Positions 46,454 to 56,399 of a DNA stretch of 64,000 nucleotides are shown piece after piece. The DNA is taken from positions 145,815,234 through 145,879,233 of the forward strand of contig CM043958.1 of NCBI GenBank assembly GCA_014529385.2, given 5' to 3'. The translations under genes were made by a program, and so were the position numbers. The notes under the pieces are model-generated. The model did not search any database. It saw only the letters and a list, made by a program, of their open reading frames with translations, and was not told the origin of the DNA. Source of the DNA: Adiantum capillus-veneris (lineage: Eukaryota; Streptophyta; Polypodiopsida; Polypodiales; Pteridaceae). Position 1 is the stretch's first letter. Each line of letters opens with the position of its first letter.

Positions 46454-48854
46454 ATGACTAATACATCTTCCACTAGTGATAACCGCAAGTTTCACTTGAA
46501 CATTAAGCTAAGCCAGGAATATTCTACTACGCGGAGTGTCTATCAAAGACCAGTTACAACTGCAAATGAAGCACAACAACTTCGCAACGAGGGAAAGAAA
46601 CACATTGATATATGGACAGATCGGAGCTTGTATGCACCGGATCCTAGCACTGGAAGGTATCCATCTTTTAACACTCCTCATGATTTGATGAGATTTGTTG
46701 GTGATGGGGTTGATGGCTTACTAGGATATAGTTCTAGGTTATCTCATTTACACATTGATCATACACATTATATTCAATATCTCAAAACTGTTTTGTCTTC
46801 AAAACGCAGTAAGAATTTTAGAACTTGAAAACCAAATAGCATCTCTAAAACAAGAAAATCACCAACTTCGGACTTTAAAAGAAACTCCAATAGGATTAAG
46901 AGCACGAGTAAAACGAATGAAAGATGTAGTAAACTTAACAGAAGGTTTTGGACAAAGAAAAAAAAAGATTAAAGATTACTAGAGAACATGTGACTAGTCT
47001 TTTAGGATTTGATATGTCCAATGGTCAAGAAAGGGTGAGATTTTTGAATGAGGTAATGAACAAAAGTGATATTCTTAAACTTTTGAAACTTCCTGAAAAT
47101 CAAACTCAGAAAAAATTGGTATTTCAAAGTTTACTGAAAGATATGGGTTTACTGGTCCAACCTTCTCAAATGCAAGAAGTTTGTGACACAGTGGGGGTGA
47201 GTAGAAGGGGTTACAGGGCCATCTCTAAAACCTGGTTTCAGGTTTTAAAATATTACAAGATTAAAGCTTTTGGGTTGCCTAGGCCTCATAATGTTGGGAA
47301 AGTTAGGACTCTATTAAACGAAGAAATACCTAAACATTTTGGAGAGTACTATCATATAGAAGGAACGATGCCATATGAAAAACAGGAAAAAAAAATCTTC
47401 TTTTGAGTATAATGTTTTTAATAACATTTGGATGAGTATAAAAAATGTTCAATCTGCTATGGTGAGATACTATAATATGCAAGAAGTAGATTGTGAAGGA
47501 AAACTTATATTTGTTCTGAAATTGGATGAAGCTCAAATTCAAAAATGTCAAAAAATGGAAAGAGTATCCATATCCCTTATGAATAGAGCATTGGACTATA
47601 GCCAGGGTAAGGTTGATTCCCCATACCACAAAACTCAATCAGAAATGGAACTTTGGTGGATCGGAGCAGCTCAAATACCAGTAGAAAATCACGATACATT
47701 GAAATGGCTGTTTTTGCAGACCGATATCCCTTCTGTTATACAGGACAAAAATGCAGGTGAAAAACTCTGTGTAGATGGCATGGGTGACTTTTTTGTAGAA
47801 TGGCACTTGAGTGCCGACCTAAAAGCATTAAAGTGCATGTTTGGTGTATGTGGAGGTGCCAATACCAAGTATCCATGTCTATATTGCATGGCAAGCACTG
47901 GAACAAAAGGATGGCTTACAGAACACGAGGTTGGAAAAGCACCATCGAGGAATAGTGTTAACGTCATCGACTACCCATCGTCTCCTATGATTTGGGATCC
48001 AATTCTAACAATAGATTTAAAAAATGTACATATATGCACAATGCATGCAGAGATTAGAATCTTGGACAAATTGCTTCGACTCCATCTTGACTATGCATAT
48101 TCTATTAAGCCAACTAAACTTGCACACGAGTGCATAGAAAAATGAGAGGCTTTGCTCTCTCAAATGGGTTTTCATGGTGGTCAAGTGCATCTAAAAAAAG
48201 ATCCCACTCTTTCAAAAGGAACCGGTGATGTTTTGCAAGATGTTTCAATGGGTGGAGCAAAAGCCAGAAGATTTTTGAGTAACCATGACAACAAACAAGT
48301 TGATGCTATGTGGAACTGCTGGAAGGATCTTTGTGTTATAACAACCAATGTCAAAAGTAGACCAGATGTAGCCAACAAACGCATGGAAGTGTGGAAGAAG
48401 CTTGACAGTTTTTTGAAAGTTTTGAGACAACAAGTTAGCTCTGCTACTTATGCAGATGACTTTAAAAAGACAATAAAGCTTTTAATAACTGCTATTACAG
48501 ATGCTTGGGGAGCAAAAGACATCACATATTACTTGGTGAGTATTCAATTACTTTCTAAAGTCTGGATAGTATTTTACTTTGCATCCTATTGAGTTCAACT
48601 AACTTTTTTTTTATTTTTAGCATATTCTGTACCTGCATGGACCATATTTTGTAAAACAAGGACCCCTTGCAACATGGAATACTCAGGGAATGGAAAAATC
48701 TCACTATCAAGCGAGGACTTCTTTTTTCAAATGTACGAGAAAGGGAGGTGGACAAAGAAGGAGCAATGCACTAAAGGAATTATTCAATTGGTTCTATAGG
48801 AGGCAATTACAACGGATGAGATCAAACAACCATGCTGCTCAACCACAGATATGA
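46454..48854 (+). pseudogene. Gene 1: transposase-like protein of an uncharacterised family
   Basis: Starts at the ATG 46454 (MTNTSSTSDN); an alternative ATG at 46391 would add a hydrophobic leader. After a variable N-terminus comes a short coiled coil (LELENQIASLKQENHQLR). The core has VLKLDEAQ (Asp codon 47525), LCVDGMGDFFVEWHLSADLK (Asp codon 47816), a cysteine-rich CMFGVCGGANTKYPCLYC, and MHAEIRILDKLLRLH (Glu codon 48050). An intron at 48536-48620 (GTGAGT...TTTTTAG) is in phase, and exon 2 encodes LATWNTQGMEKSHYQART then GGGQRRSNALKELFNWFYRR. The Asp/Asp/Glu and CxxC layout resembles transposase-like proteins scattered in eukaryotes; the triad is my inference. Three +1 frame breaks (about 46,800, 46,958-46,966 and 47,387-47,395) and a TGA at 48143 interrupt it; two breaks lie in A9 runs. 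Confidence 0.6.
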
Positions 48855-49043
48855 GATTAATGCTTCACTTTGAAACATTGTACTTCTTTCTAAAGAGATC
48901 CAAATTCAAAAAAGATATTTTGGTGCAAAAAATTGTCAAATTTACATCAGTTTTTTATTTTTTTTTATATCTCCAGGCATGTCACCCCTATATCTCAAAA
49001 ACTTTCTTCTTTTATAGCCCCCAAGAAGGTTGACATTTGTCTC
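48855..49043. other. Short gap between convergent genes 1 and 2
   Basis: T-rich 3' region, 189 bp, shared by the ends of the plus-strand gene 1 and the minus-strand gene 2. No other feature. Confidence 0.5.
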
Positions 49044-50534
49044 CTAAGCTGCTACTGCATAGCTAGAGTAGCAAAGAAAGTATCCTGCTCTTGAGGCATT
49101 GAATCCTGCAGCATATCCAAACATTCGAAGTGTTGCTGCTCTCTCAAGTAGCATAATCTTGTTTGCATTGATTTGAAGGGGAGTGTACCCTAAAAACCGT
49201 GACAATATCTTAAGTGCAAACATTGGCAACTCAGGATCTTCAGAATACTGCATGTGGAAAGCACATAAGGTGGCACTATCCAATGTAGGCATGTAGTGCA
49301 TGAGAGAGGAGGCATCCCTTCTTGAAGAGCCCTCTATTGCTTTCCCTCTAGAGCCTTTAGCTCTCCCAAGAAAATTGTCTTTGTCAAGGAGTTCAATCTG
49401 CAAAACAAGACAATGAGTAATTAAAACTAACTTGGAAAAAAAGAAAGATTTCACTAGGGAGATCACCTTTTGCAATTCATCTTCGGCAATGACTTTTTCT
49501 TGAAGGAGATTGCATGATCCGGTCATCTCTCTTATGTCAACTTCCTTTCCAATTTTTTTCAGCTTAAAGTCTCTGCCAAAAGATTGGATGCCAAGCTCAA
49601 CAAGCCTCTTCTCAAAATCCTCATCTTTGAGGGAAGGTTTTTCCTCTTCCACTCTTCTCATGCATAGAGCAAGTGCATCAGGAGCAGGCAAAAAATCTTT
49701 ATTGGATGTATGAAGATCAAGTGCCAAAAACTCCTCTTTTGACTCTTCTTCTGTGTCAATAAAATCTTTGGCCACCTCAGAAGCTTCAAAAATGGTTGCA
49801 ATACAATAGTCCTCCCTCATATTAAGCAAACACTGGATATGATGGAGAGGAATATACTCTTTCCCATTGATAAAGAAGTAGGGAAGGTTTGGAATAGTAA
49901 GGGAAGCTTCAGATACCTCTACCTCATCTGTTGGCTCATCAATGACAGTACTAGCTCTAAATTGAGCAACATCAAAATGTGCACTCTCCTGCTCCTCAGC
50001 TGCAACATCAACCTCCTCTTCTTCTAGAATTTCACTTTTCTCAAGCTGCAAAACTATGGAAACATTTTTATTTGTTGCCTCATCTGTATCTTTCACTTCA
50101 TCAGCTTTTCCTTGCATGTCAACTTTAAGGAACAAAAAGAAAAGAAAAGAAACTTCTTTTGGAACAAGGTTACAAGGTTTCAAATGTAATTGACAAGAAA
50201 TGGTAGGTGGACAAACAAAGAAAGTCTTCTTAGAAAATCTTCCAAACCTCCTTGTTACTTTGCTCTTTTCAATTGAGTTTGTAGTATATTTGGTTAGATG
50301 ACAATACGCCTTCCCATCTAAAACCAAACACTTGCCTTCAACTGCTTCTTCAAACTCTTTGAATTCTTCTGCCAAGAAGTCTTTCAAATGGTCTAACAAA
50401 GCTGCAAGATGAAACACAGGATTGAATATTTCATATGCTTTGGTGTACACCTCCATGTCACCACCATCCATCACAGCCACCAATAGTTTTTCACTTGGAC
50501 TCTCCTCCAAAATCTCCTCCCGGCCTTCCATCAT
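49044..50534 (-). CDS. Gene 2: unidentified acidic protein
   Basis: I chose the ATG at 50534 (MMEGREEILEES); the frame is open to TAG at 49044-49046. The N-terminal part contains a helical segment (VFHLAALLDHLKDFLAEEF). The middle is strongly acidic, and the C-terminal 100 residues look globular (HYMPTLDSATLCAFHMQYSE; LPMFALKILSRFLGY). A 69-nt in-phase intron is likely at 49398-49466 (minus-strand GTGATC...TTTTGCAG). The stretch 50123-50260 also looks intron-like, but obvious sites there are out of phase. It is convergent with gene 1 and divergent from gene 3, sharing a promoter with the latter. No domain recognised; a role alongside gene 3 is inference. Confidence 0.6.
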   Translation of the reverse strand: MMEGREEILEESPSEKLLVAVMDGGDMEVYTKAYEIFNPVFHLAALLDHLKDFLAEEFKEFEEAVEGKCLVLDGKAYCHLTKYTTNSIEKSKVTRRFGRFSKKTFFVCPPTISCQLHLKPCNLVPKEVSFLFFLFLKVDMQGKADEVKDTDEATNKNVSIVLQLEKSEILEEEEVDVAAEEQESAHFDVAQFRASTVIDEPTDEVEVSEASLTIPNLPYFFINGKEYIPLHHIQCLLNMREDYCIATIFEASEVAKDFIDTEEESKEEFLALDLHTSNKDFLPAPDALALCMRRVEEEKPSLKDEDFEKRLVELGIQSFGRDFKLKKIGKEVDIREMTGSCNLLQEKVIAEDELQKVISLVKSFFFSKLVLITHCLVLQIELLDKDNFLGRAKGSRGKAIEGSSRRDASSLMHYMPTLDSATLCAFHMQYSEDPELPMFALKILSRFLGYTPLQINANKIMLLERAATLRMFGYAAGFNASRAGYFLCYSSYAVAA

Positions 50535-50603
50535 AGTAGAGGAAAAGTCGACAGGTGAAGCTAGGTACAAGTGCCAATGTACCACACCAAAACGAAACCG
50601 GAC

Positions 50604-50949
50604 CACGCGATAGGCGCTTGATCCAAGCTCCGGAAATGCCTCCCTGCGCGTCGTGCGGGACAAAACCACACAAACACCAAACGTACCAAACGACGTGATA
50701 GACGTTGGACCTGGCCTTTGGAATTGCTTCCCTGTGCGTCGTGCGAGACAAAGCCAACCAAAACCGTAAAACAACACCAAATGACGCGATAGGCGTTCGA
50801 CCCAATCTTTGGAACTTCTTCCCTGCGCGTCGTACGTGACAAGGAAAACAAAAAGCGATAGCGTCTACCAATGTGCAAATTGCAAAGATAAGATTGTGCG
50901 AGGCGAAAGGGCTACACAAAAATAGATAATATCTCGCATCGTATGTGAC
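50604..50949 (-). repeat. Stem-loop repeat array in the gene 2 leader
   Basis: Units at about 50604-50660, 50689-50750 and 50781-50840, plus a partial unit near 50926-50949, spaced 85-92 bp. Read in the gene 2 sense, each has a 5' arm like ACGACGCG and a 3' arm like CTATCGCGT, about 40 nt apart and able to pair. The same unit in the same sense orientation occurs in the gene 3 leader. Confidence 0.85.
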
Positions 50950-50984
50950 AAGTGAACGTGGAACATTTTTAAAATTCGAGACCA

Positions 50985-51096
50985 AGCTATATATATGACC
51001 GTTAGTGACACATGTTATCCATGCACACGTGCCACGTGGCATGCGTACAACGGTCTTCGTACGGACGGTTTTATGTATATAAACACTTGTCACGTG
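50985..51096. promoter_or_regulatory. Bidirectional promoter of genes 2 and 3
   Basis: A TATATATA box at 50989-50996 is placed to serve the minus-strand gene 2, and TATATAAA at 51076-51083 to serve gene 3. Between and beside them are three G-boxes (CACGTG at 51026-51031, 51033-51038 and 51091-51096). Leaders of roughly 430 nt (gene 2) and 650 nt (gene 3) would result. Start sites are inferred, not measured. Confidence 0.6.
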
Positions 51097-51261
51097 CTCA
51101 TTTTATGCTTTCTCCTATAGTCGACATTCACGTCGTGTCGTCCTCAACTACTCGTACACTTGTCATCCGTCCACTAAGCCAAACCAATTTTCCTCTCATC
51201 GACGCGACCGGAACTGTTGGGCATGTGGGCGCACTTTCTACTTTCTACCGCTTCCTAAGCG

Positions 51262-51751
51262 TCCCTTACGACACGATTGGCGCAAGTCCCAGAGTCTCGG
51301 TGAACCCCTCATCGCGTCGTGCGGGAGGTCGACACTTCATAAAAATTTGACCTCGCATACGATGCTCTATACCATTTCCAACGGTGTTTGTGTGCCTTCT
51401 ACAGCGTTGTGGTAGTCTCTACCTCCAAATATTCATGGCTTCCCATACGACACGATAAGCGTATGTTGCAACTTCTGGGTGGGGCTCTGATCGCGTCGTG
51501 CGCGGCTTCTCGGCTTAGAGATTTCACCTCGCATACGGCGCGATACGGCGATGTTCTAGGGTGTGGTTGCACCCTCTATCGCGTCGTACAGGAAGTTCTG
51601 TGATATTCTTTTCGCACGTTCCGGTGGTCACATACGACGCTTTCCACAGCTTTTGTCAGCCTTCTATCGCGTCGTGTTATCCTTCTCATCACACACGGCG
51701 CAATAGGAACATCTTGAAGGTTGTGGCCTACCCCTCTGTCACGTGGTGTGT
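51262..51751 (+). repeat. Stem-loop repeat array in the gene 3 leader
   Basis: About six units begin near 51262, 51352, 51443, 51531, 51630 and 51690, with a period of roughly 88-99 bp except the last. Typical arms are ATACGACACGATA and CTATCGCGTCGT, complementary over up to 10 bp with a 35-45 nt loop. The loop sequences differ while the arms are conserved, which suggests selection on pairing or on the motif. Confidence 0.85.
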
Positions 51752-51763
51752 TCTTGTACCCAA

Positions 51764-54066
51764 ATGGCCAGGACTAAGAAAACTGCAAGGAAGGTCTACC
51801 AAGCCCCAACCGATCCAGAAGTAGGTGATGCTGAGAAAGATGCAGAGAAAGCACCCCCTCCACAACCTCGTCAGAGGGCCAATGCCAGAAAGAGATTGAA
51901 TTATCAGGTGAAGTCCCTAAGAGAAATAAGGAAGGCACAAAAGTCTACGTGTCTACTAATTCCAAAGCTCTCTTTCATGAGGGTTGTGAAAGAGATATCT
52001 GATAGACTTGTAAGCATGATGAATATCAAAACTTTTGTCTCGGTGAGGTGGCAGTCTCAAGCTGTGATGTGCCTTCAGGAAGCTGCTGAGGATTTTCTCA
52101 TAGACTTTATGAATGATAGCTACATTGCAGCTGCATTTGCTCACACGGTCACACTTATGAGCAAAGATTTTGTGCTTGTGTCAAGGCTAAGGTACAAGTT
52201 TGATAAGGCTCTTGAGCTCATTCCTAGTGAGGATCTTAGAGCCTTCCAAATTTTAAACATCCCTCCTTCCAGGCAACAGAAAGATTCTGGGGTCGTCATT
52301 GAGGATGTTACACATGAATACGAGACAAGAAAGTCTCAGGATATTAAAGCAGTTAAGGAAGTTGAGAGGGAGCAAGACATGATATCCGAGGACGCTATCC
52401 TTAAAGAGCAAGCTGAAATTTTAAGAGCATCCAACTCTCTTCTTTATGAAAAAGTCACAGGCCAAATGGTGGTGGATGTTTCCTTGCTTGGAGATACTGA
52501 GGCATATTTGGACATATTCCCTCAAGACACAAGTATGCTTGTAAATCCCAACATTGAGCTTGGTGACACTGTGCTCTATATCTCTCTCAGGTGTGTTGCT
52601 TTGCTAATTATTATAATGTGCATGTGCATGGCAGACAGGCACAAGGGGCTCATTGTGGCTTGTGTTTCCTTTTCCAGGTGTCTTATGAGGGATCTTCCAG
52701 AGGCTCTAGCTATGCAAATTGCCATACTTGACCCTCTAGTGACACAGTGCCTTTTCAACAAGCAAGGAACCCTTTCAAGATTTTTTGATGATTTTAACAT
52801 GCTGACCTGCAATTACATATTATACCCCTATGTTGAAGGGTAATTCTTAACTCCTTACATGTTATTTTTAACATTTTGTGGTATTCTTAGCTAATTTGTT
52901 TTTTATTTTGTAGAGGACATTGGAGTCTTATTATCTTCAATATTTTGGAGAAAGATATTATATTTATGAATTCATTGTCAAGTATCCATGGGAAAAGTAA
53001 ACTGTAAGTATGAAGCATAATCTATGCTTGATGATGGCCCATTGTTTTCTATTAGTAGCTTTTTGATTCAACGTCTTCCTGCAGTGCTGCCAAACTTATT
53101 GTTGGTCACCTGAGTACCACAAACAAGGATTACAATATAGAAGCTTTCAAGTACTACAATCAAAAAGTGCCTTTACAGACAGACTTAACATCTTGTGGAT
53201 GGAGGGTGCTTGCAGATGCATGGAGATATCTTGAGTCAAGGTGTCGGATGACTACACTCACTATAAGTGTGGTTCATGTATTTATTTTGATGTTTTATGT
53301 ATGTATGTCATGTCCTTTAGTTCCTTTTTCTATTTTTTTCAGTTGCATGACTATCCAGAGTCTTGGGTCATGTGGGTGAGAGAGAAGGCTATTTCTATGG
53401 TTTTGGAAAGATCAATAAATCCAAATGATCCAGATTCTCCTTTGCCACCAAAGAAAGGTAGAGCCACCAAAAGTTTGGATGCAAAGAAAATGGATCAAAA
53501 GAAGAAAAGTCCTGCAAAGATCCATACAAAGAAAAAGGATCACAAGAAGAGTCCTACCAAGGTGAAGAGTCCTGTCAAGGGGAAGAGTCCCAAGAAGAAG
53601 ATCCCTGCCAAGGGGAAGAGTCCTACCAAAAAGAAGATCCCTGCCAAGGGGAAGAGTCCCACTAAGAAGACTGCCAAGGGGAAGAGTCCCACTGAGAGCC
53701 CTGCAAAAAAAAAGAGCAGATACAAAGGGCCATCCATTCCACTCACCATTGAAATTCAAGGTTCAAAAGCGTCGTACACTTAAGAACAATAAGGGGGAGG
53801 CACCTAGCTCACCTTTCAAGCTACCATTTATGTTGTCAAAGAAAGCTGCCAAATCACCCAAGACAGCTAGTCCTAAGGAGCCCAAAGCACCAACCCCTGC
53901 CAAGTCACCCGTGCCAAGCCCTAAGGGGTCCAAATCACCAACCCCTGCCAAGTCACCACCACCACTCACTCCTGAACTTTCACCCCCTTCTGAACACAAA
54001 AGGAAAAGGGTCTCTGAGGATGCAGAATCCTCTCAGGCAAAAAGAAAAGTGGAATTTCATGATTGA
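51764..54066 (+). CDS. Gene 3: CENH3-like histone fold fused to an Ulp1-like protease and an SPxK tail
   Basis: The ATG at 51764 gives MARTKKTARK, an H3-type N-terminus. Residues about 51-145 form a histone H3 fold: SLREIRKAQKSTCLLIPKLS (alpha-N/alpha-1), a long loop 1, then RWQSQAVMCLQEAAEDFL and VTLMSKDFVLVSRL. The Trp in alpha-2 and the LQEAAED and LM-x-KDF motifs resemble CENH3. Residues about 240-412 resemble Ulp1/SENP (C48): GGHWSLIIFN (His332), FMNSLSS (Asn349 where Asp is usual), and PLQTDLTSCGW (Gln391, Cys397). Exons: 51764-52590, 52678-52839, 52914-53003, 53085-53240, then a last exon from 53321 or 53343 to 54066. The tail has repeated SPAK, SPTK, SPKK and a KRKRV. A +1 break at the A9 run 53705-53713 separates two parts of the tail, and the phase of the last acceptor is uncertain. 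Likely nuclear and chromatin-bound; substrate (SUMO or ubiquitin-like) unknown. Confidence 0.8.
53556..53700 (+). repeat. Coding minisatellite encoding KGKSPTKK-type repeats
   Basis: Imperfect tandem units containing AAGGGGAAGAGTCC encode the repeated (K)GKSPxKK motif of the gene 3 tail. The DNA repeat explains how the basic tail could lengthen or shorten quickly. Confidence 0.85.
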
Positions 54067-54278
54067 ATAGTCCACAAAAGCTATGTACACTTTTGTTCAT
54101 TTTGTCCATATGAACATATATATATACCCTTTGGTGATTCATAATTTTGTACTTCAAATACTTAATACCAACTGTCGATTCTTAAATGTGTATCATGATG
54201 TCATGTAAGTTTAAAACAACATAAGTAGAGAAAAGATAAATATATTTGCAAAATGATTACAATATTGAACTTGTTTTT

Positions 54279-55149
54279 TCAAGTCCTTGCAAGTGGCTCA
54301 AATACAACTCTTTTTGGGGGAAGGCATGTGATGCAAGATGTTGAATTCTCCATCCTTGTGCTCACCACAATTTCATCCACTTTGAATCTATACTCGGGAG
54401 ATGTTTCATCAAGAAACTCAAGAGATTCTCTAACATCATTTAGTCTCCAGTTTGTTGTTACTATCAGGCTTCTATACTCGGTGTGTGGATGTACTGTGAC
54501 CTTTAGTTCAAACTCTGGACAATTTTCCTCAGAGTCGAGAGGAACCCAGCTACCTAATTTGCTTCTCCATCTCCTATAGTCGTAGCCTAGAACTAATGAT
54601 TGACGACATAGTTGGTATGAGATAGACATAGAATTTGGGCTTACTCTGCAACTAATATTGTCACCAATATGGAAAGTTTCTTTGGTGCTCCATCCGTCTC
54701 CAAGAACATTATCAAGTTCAGTCATAGAAAGTCTTCTATTAAGCCACATGTCTTTGTCCTCTGCAAATCCATTGTTTTGAAACATGCCACAAAGACATGT
54801 ATAGGCAAGAACCATTGAACTTTAATCCTTCTTAATATCCTGCCCGGAGACATAGCTTTAAGGATGTCTTCTTTGATCTTGGATTTGAAGCTTGATATAG
54901 TACATGCATCAGGAGCTTCCCAATCAAGTGAACTTATGGTGGGAACGGGTAACTGATGTAGTTCTCCATATGCACCTTCTCGTGATGGAACTTTGTATTC
55001 TGCAAAATAGACAAACAAATCCATTGTTTTGTAAAAGAAAGGTGGCTTGTCAGCATACATAGCATCTGCAATCCCTTTATGCATTGCTTTGAACGTCCCA
55101 CTCAGACTCTCCATAGGCTGCCATTCCACATCTGTTGAAGGAAATATAT
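54279..55149 (-). pseudogene. Gene 4: unidentified protein, frameshifted and 5'-truncated
   Basis: The minus strand enters through a splice acceptor (TTCCATTCCAG, exon from 55149) and reads DIFPSTDVEWQPMESLSGTF and KAMSPGRILRRIK. After a frame change near 54,815 it continues MVLAYTCLCGMFQNNGFAED to a TGA at 54279 (end VFEPLART). The composition is protein-like throughout, but no domain is recognised. The first exon is not visible: the upstream sequence soon becomes unrelated repeat DNA, so the gene is cut off or the exon lies farther away. It is convergent with gene 3 and is probably part of the same cluster. Confidence 0.5.
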
Positions 55150-55654
55150 CTGGAATGGAATCAAAAAATGAGAAAAACAATGGGATAATGAAAAAAATTC
55201 ACTGTATCAAATAGTTTTTTTTTCTCAAGGTTGCTTTGTCACATTGATCGCGATCCATCGTTTGCAAGTGATGGCCTTGACACAGAGATCGTAATCCGTC
55301 ATCCCTTCATCTGTGCAATGTTGAGCTATTTTGGTGAGTGTGGGTTAGCATTTGGGCGAGCTCTTGTGGTGTTGATGCAGCTTGGTGCGAGCTTCTGGGG
55401 TGAAGTCAATGGAGCGATCTGATTCATGATAAATGGGTTGGATCGTGATCCTTGTTTACAGAGCAAACAAACAATAACCTTTTAACTTAAAACCCCCTTG
55501 GTTTGGAGTCGGGCCTCATCGCAACTGGTGGGCTTCGGCCATGGAAGCATCGAAAAAGGCTGATCTGGATTGCAGAGAAAGGCTTGTCAATATGGACTTC
55601 ATATTTACTATCAAACGTAAGAAAAGAACGAGTGAATGAGAGGTCTATGGCTCG
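55150..55654. other. Junction zone right of the cluster
   Basis: T-rich up to about 55,215, then sequence of different composition. A plus-strand frame at 55231-55422 may be LINE-related but has no recognised domain. The cluster's right limit is probably in this zone. Confidence 0.35.
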
Positions 55655-56399
55655 AGTCCTGAAAATTTATTGAAGTCGTCCGCTTTTGGCGAGCTCTCTT
55701 TGATGGTAGAATTATTGCACGAGGTAAACCTGTTCAGCCTGAATAAGATTGAAGATGGGTATATGATGCAGGTTGACTTCAGTCCCAAGTTGACGATGCA
55801 AGGCCTAGAGGCATGCTTCGCTCGCTCGGTGGTTTTATATTTTATGGGCCGGGCGTATGACGCCCCTAGGTTTATGGAACTGGGTGACAGCATCTACAAA
55901 CAACATGAGCATTATTAGCCATTTCACTACTGTTGGTAAAGGGTTCTATGTAGCGGAGTGCTTGTCTGAGCAAATGGTTCCAGATATGGTTATCATAGGA
56001 GGTATCTGGGGGGCTTCATACTTCGCTTATGCAATGTCGTGGTCGCCCGTGTTTTGTCTAGATAAAGAGATTATGAATTGTTGCCCCATATGGGTCACAT
56101 TAAAAAGCCTTCCTTTATGGTTACAGGCCCATGTAGACACTATTGCCAATCTTATGGGCCGTGTGCTTTTCATTCCAAAGATGCAGGGGGTAAGGCCTAG
56201 GTTGGATGTGAAAGTATGCATCTTGTGGGACATGAGAAAACCCATCCCAAAGTACTTGGATCTTGATATGGGTGATTTCAGTGCCTATCGGCAAGAGTTA
56301 GCTCTTTCTTCATTCCCCAATGCATGTTATAAATGTCGAAGGATTGGGCATTTCACTAGGAACTGTCCTGAGGCAGCTGTGATCCGCAATCCGCCATGA
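55655..56399 (+). pseudogene. LINE ORF1 remnant (DUF4283 plus CCHC knuckle)
   Basis: The plus strand reads DGYMMQVDFSPKLTMQGLEA, then after a frame change near 55,900 GKGFYVAECLSEQMVPDMVI, CCPIWVTLKSLPLWLQ and a zinc knuckle CYKCRRIGHFTRNC. This is the DUF4283 and zf-CCHC_4 arrangement of plant non-LTR ORF1-type proteins. The following endonuclease and RT are not seen, so it is a fragment. Confidence 0.7.

Noticed and set aside
52591-52677. Reading through intron 1 of gene 3 as coding
   Set aside because: The 87-nt segment is in phase and open, but has strong GT-AG borders, encodes a hydrophobic stretch that breaks the protease domain, and removing it improves the match.
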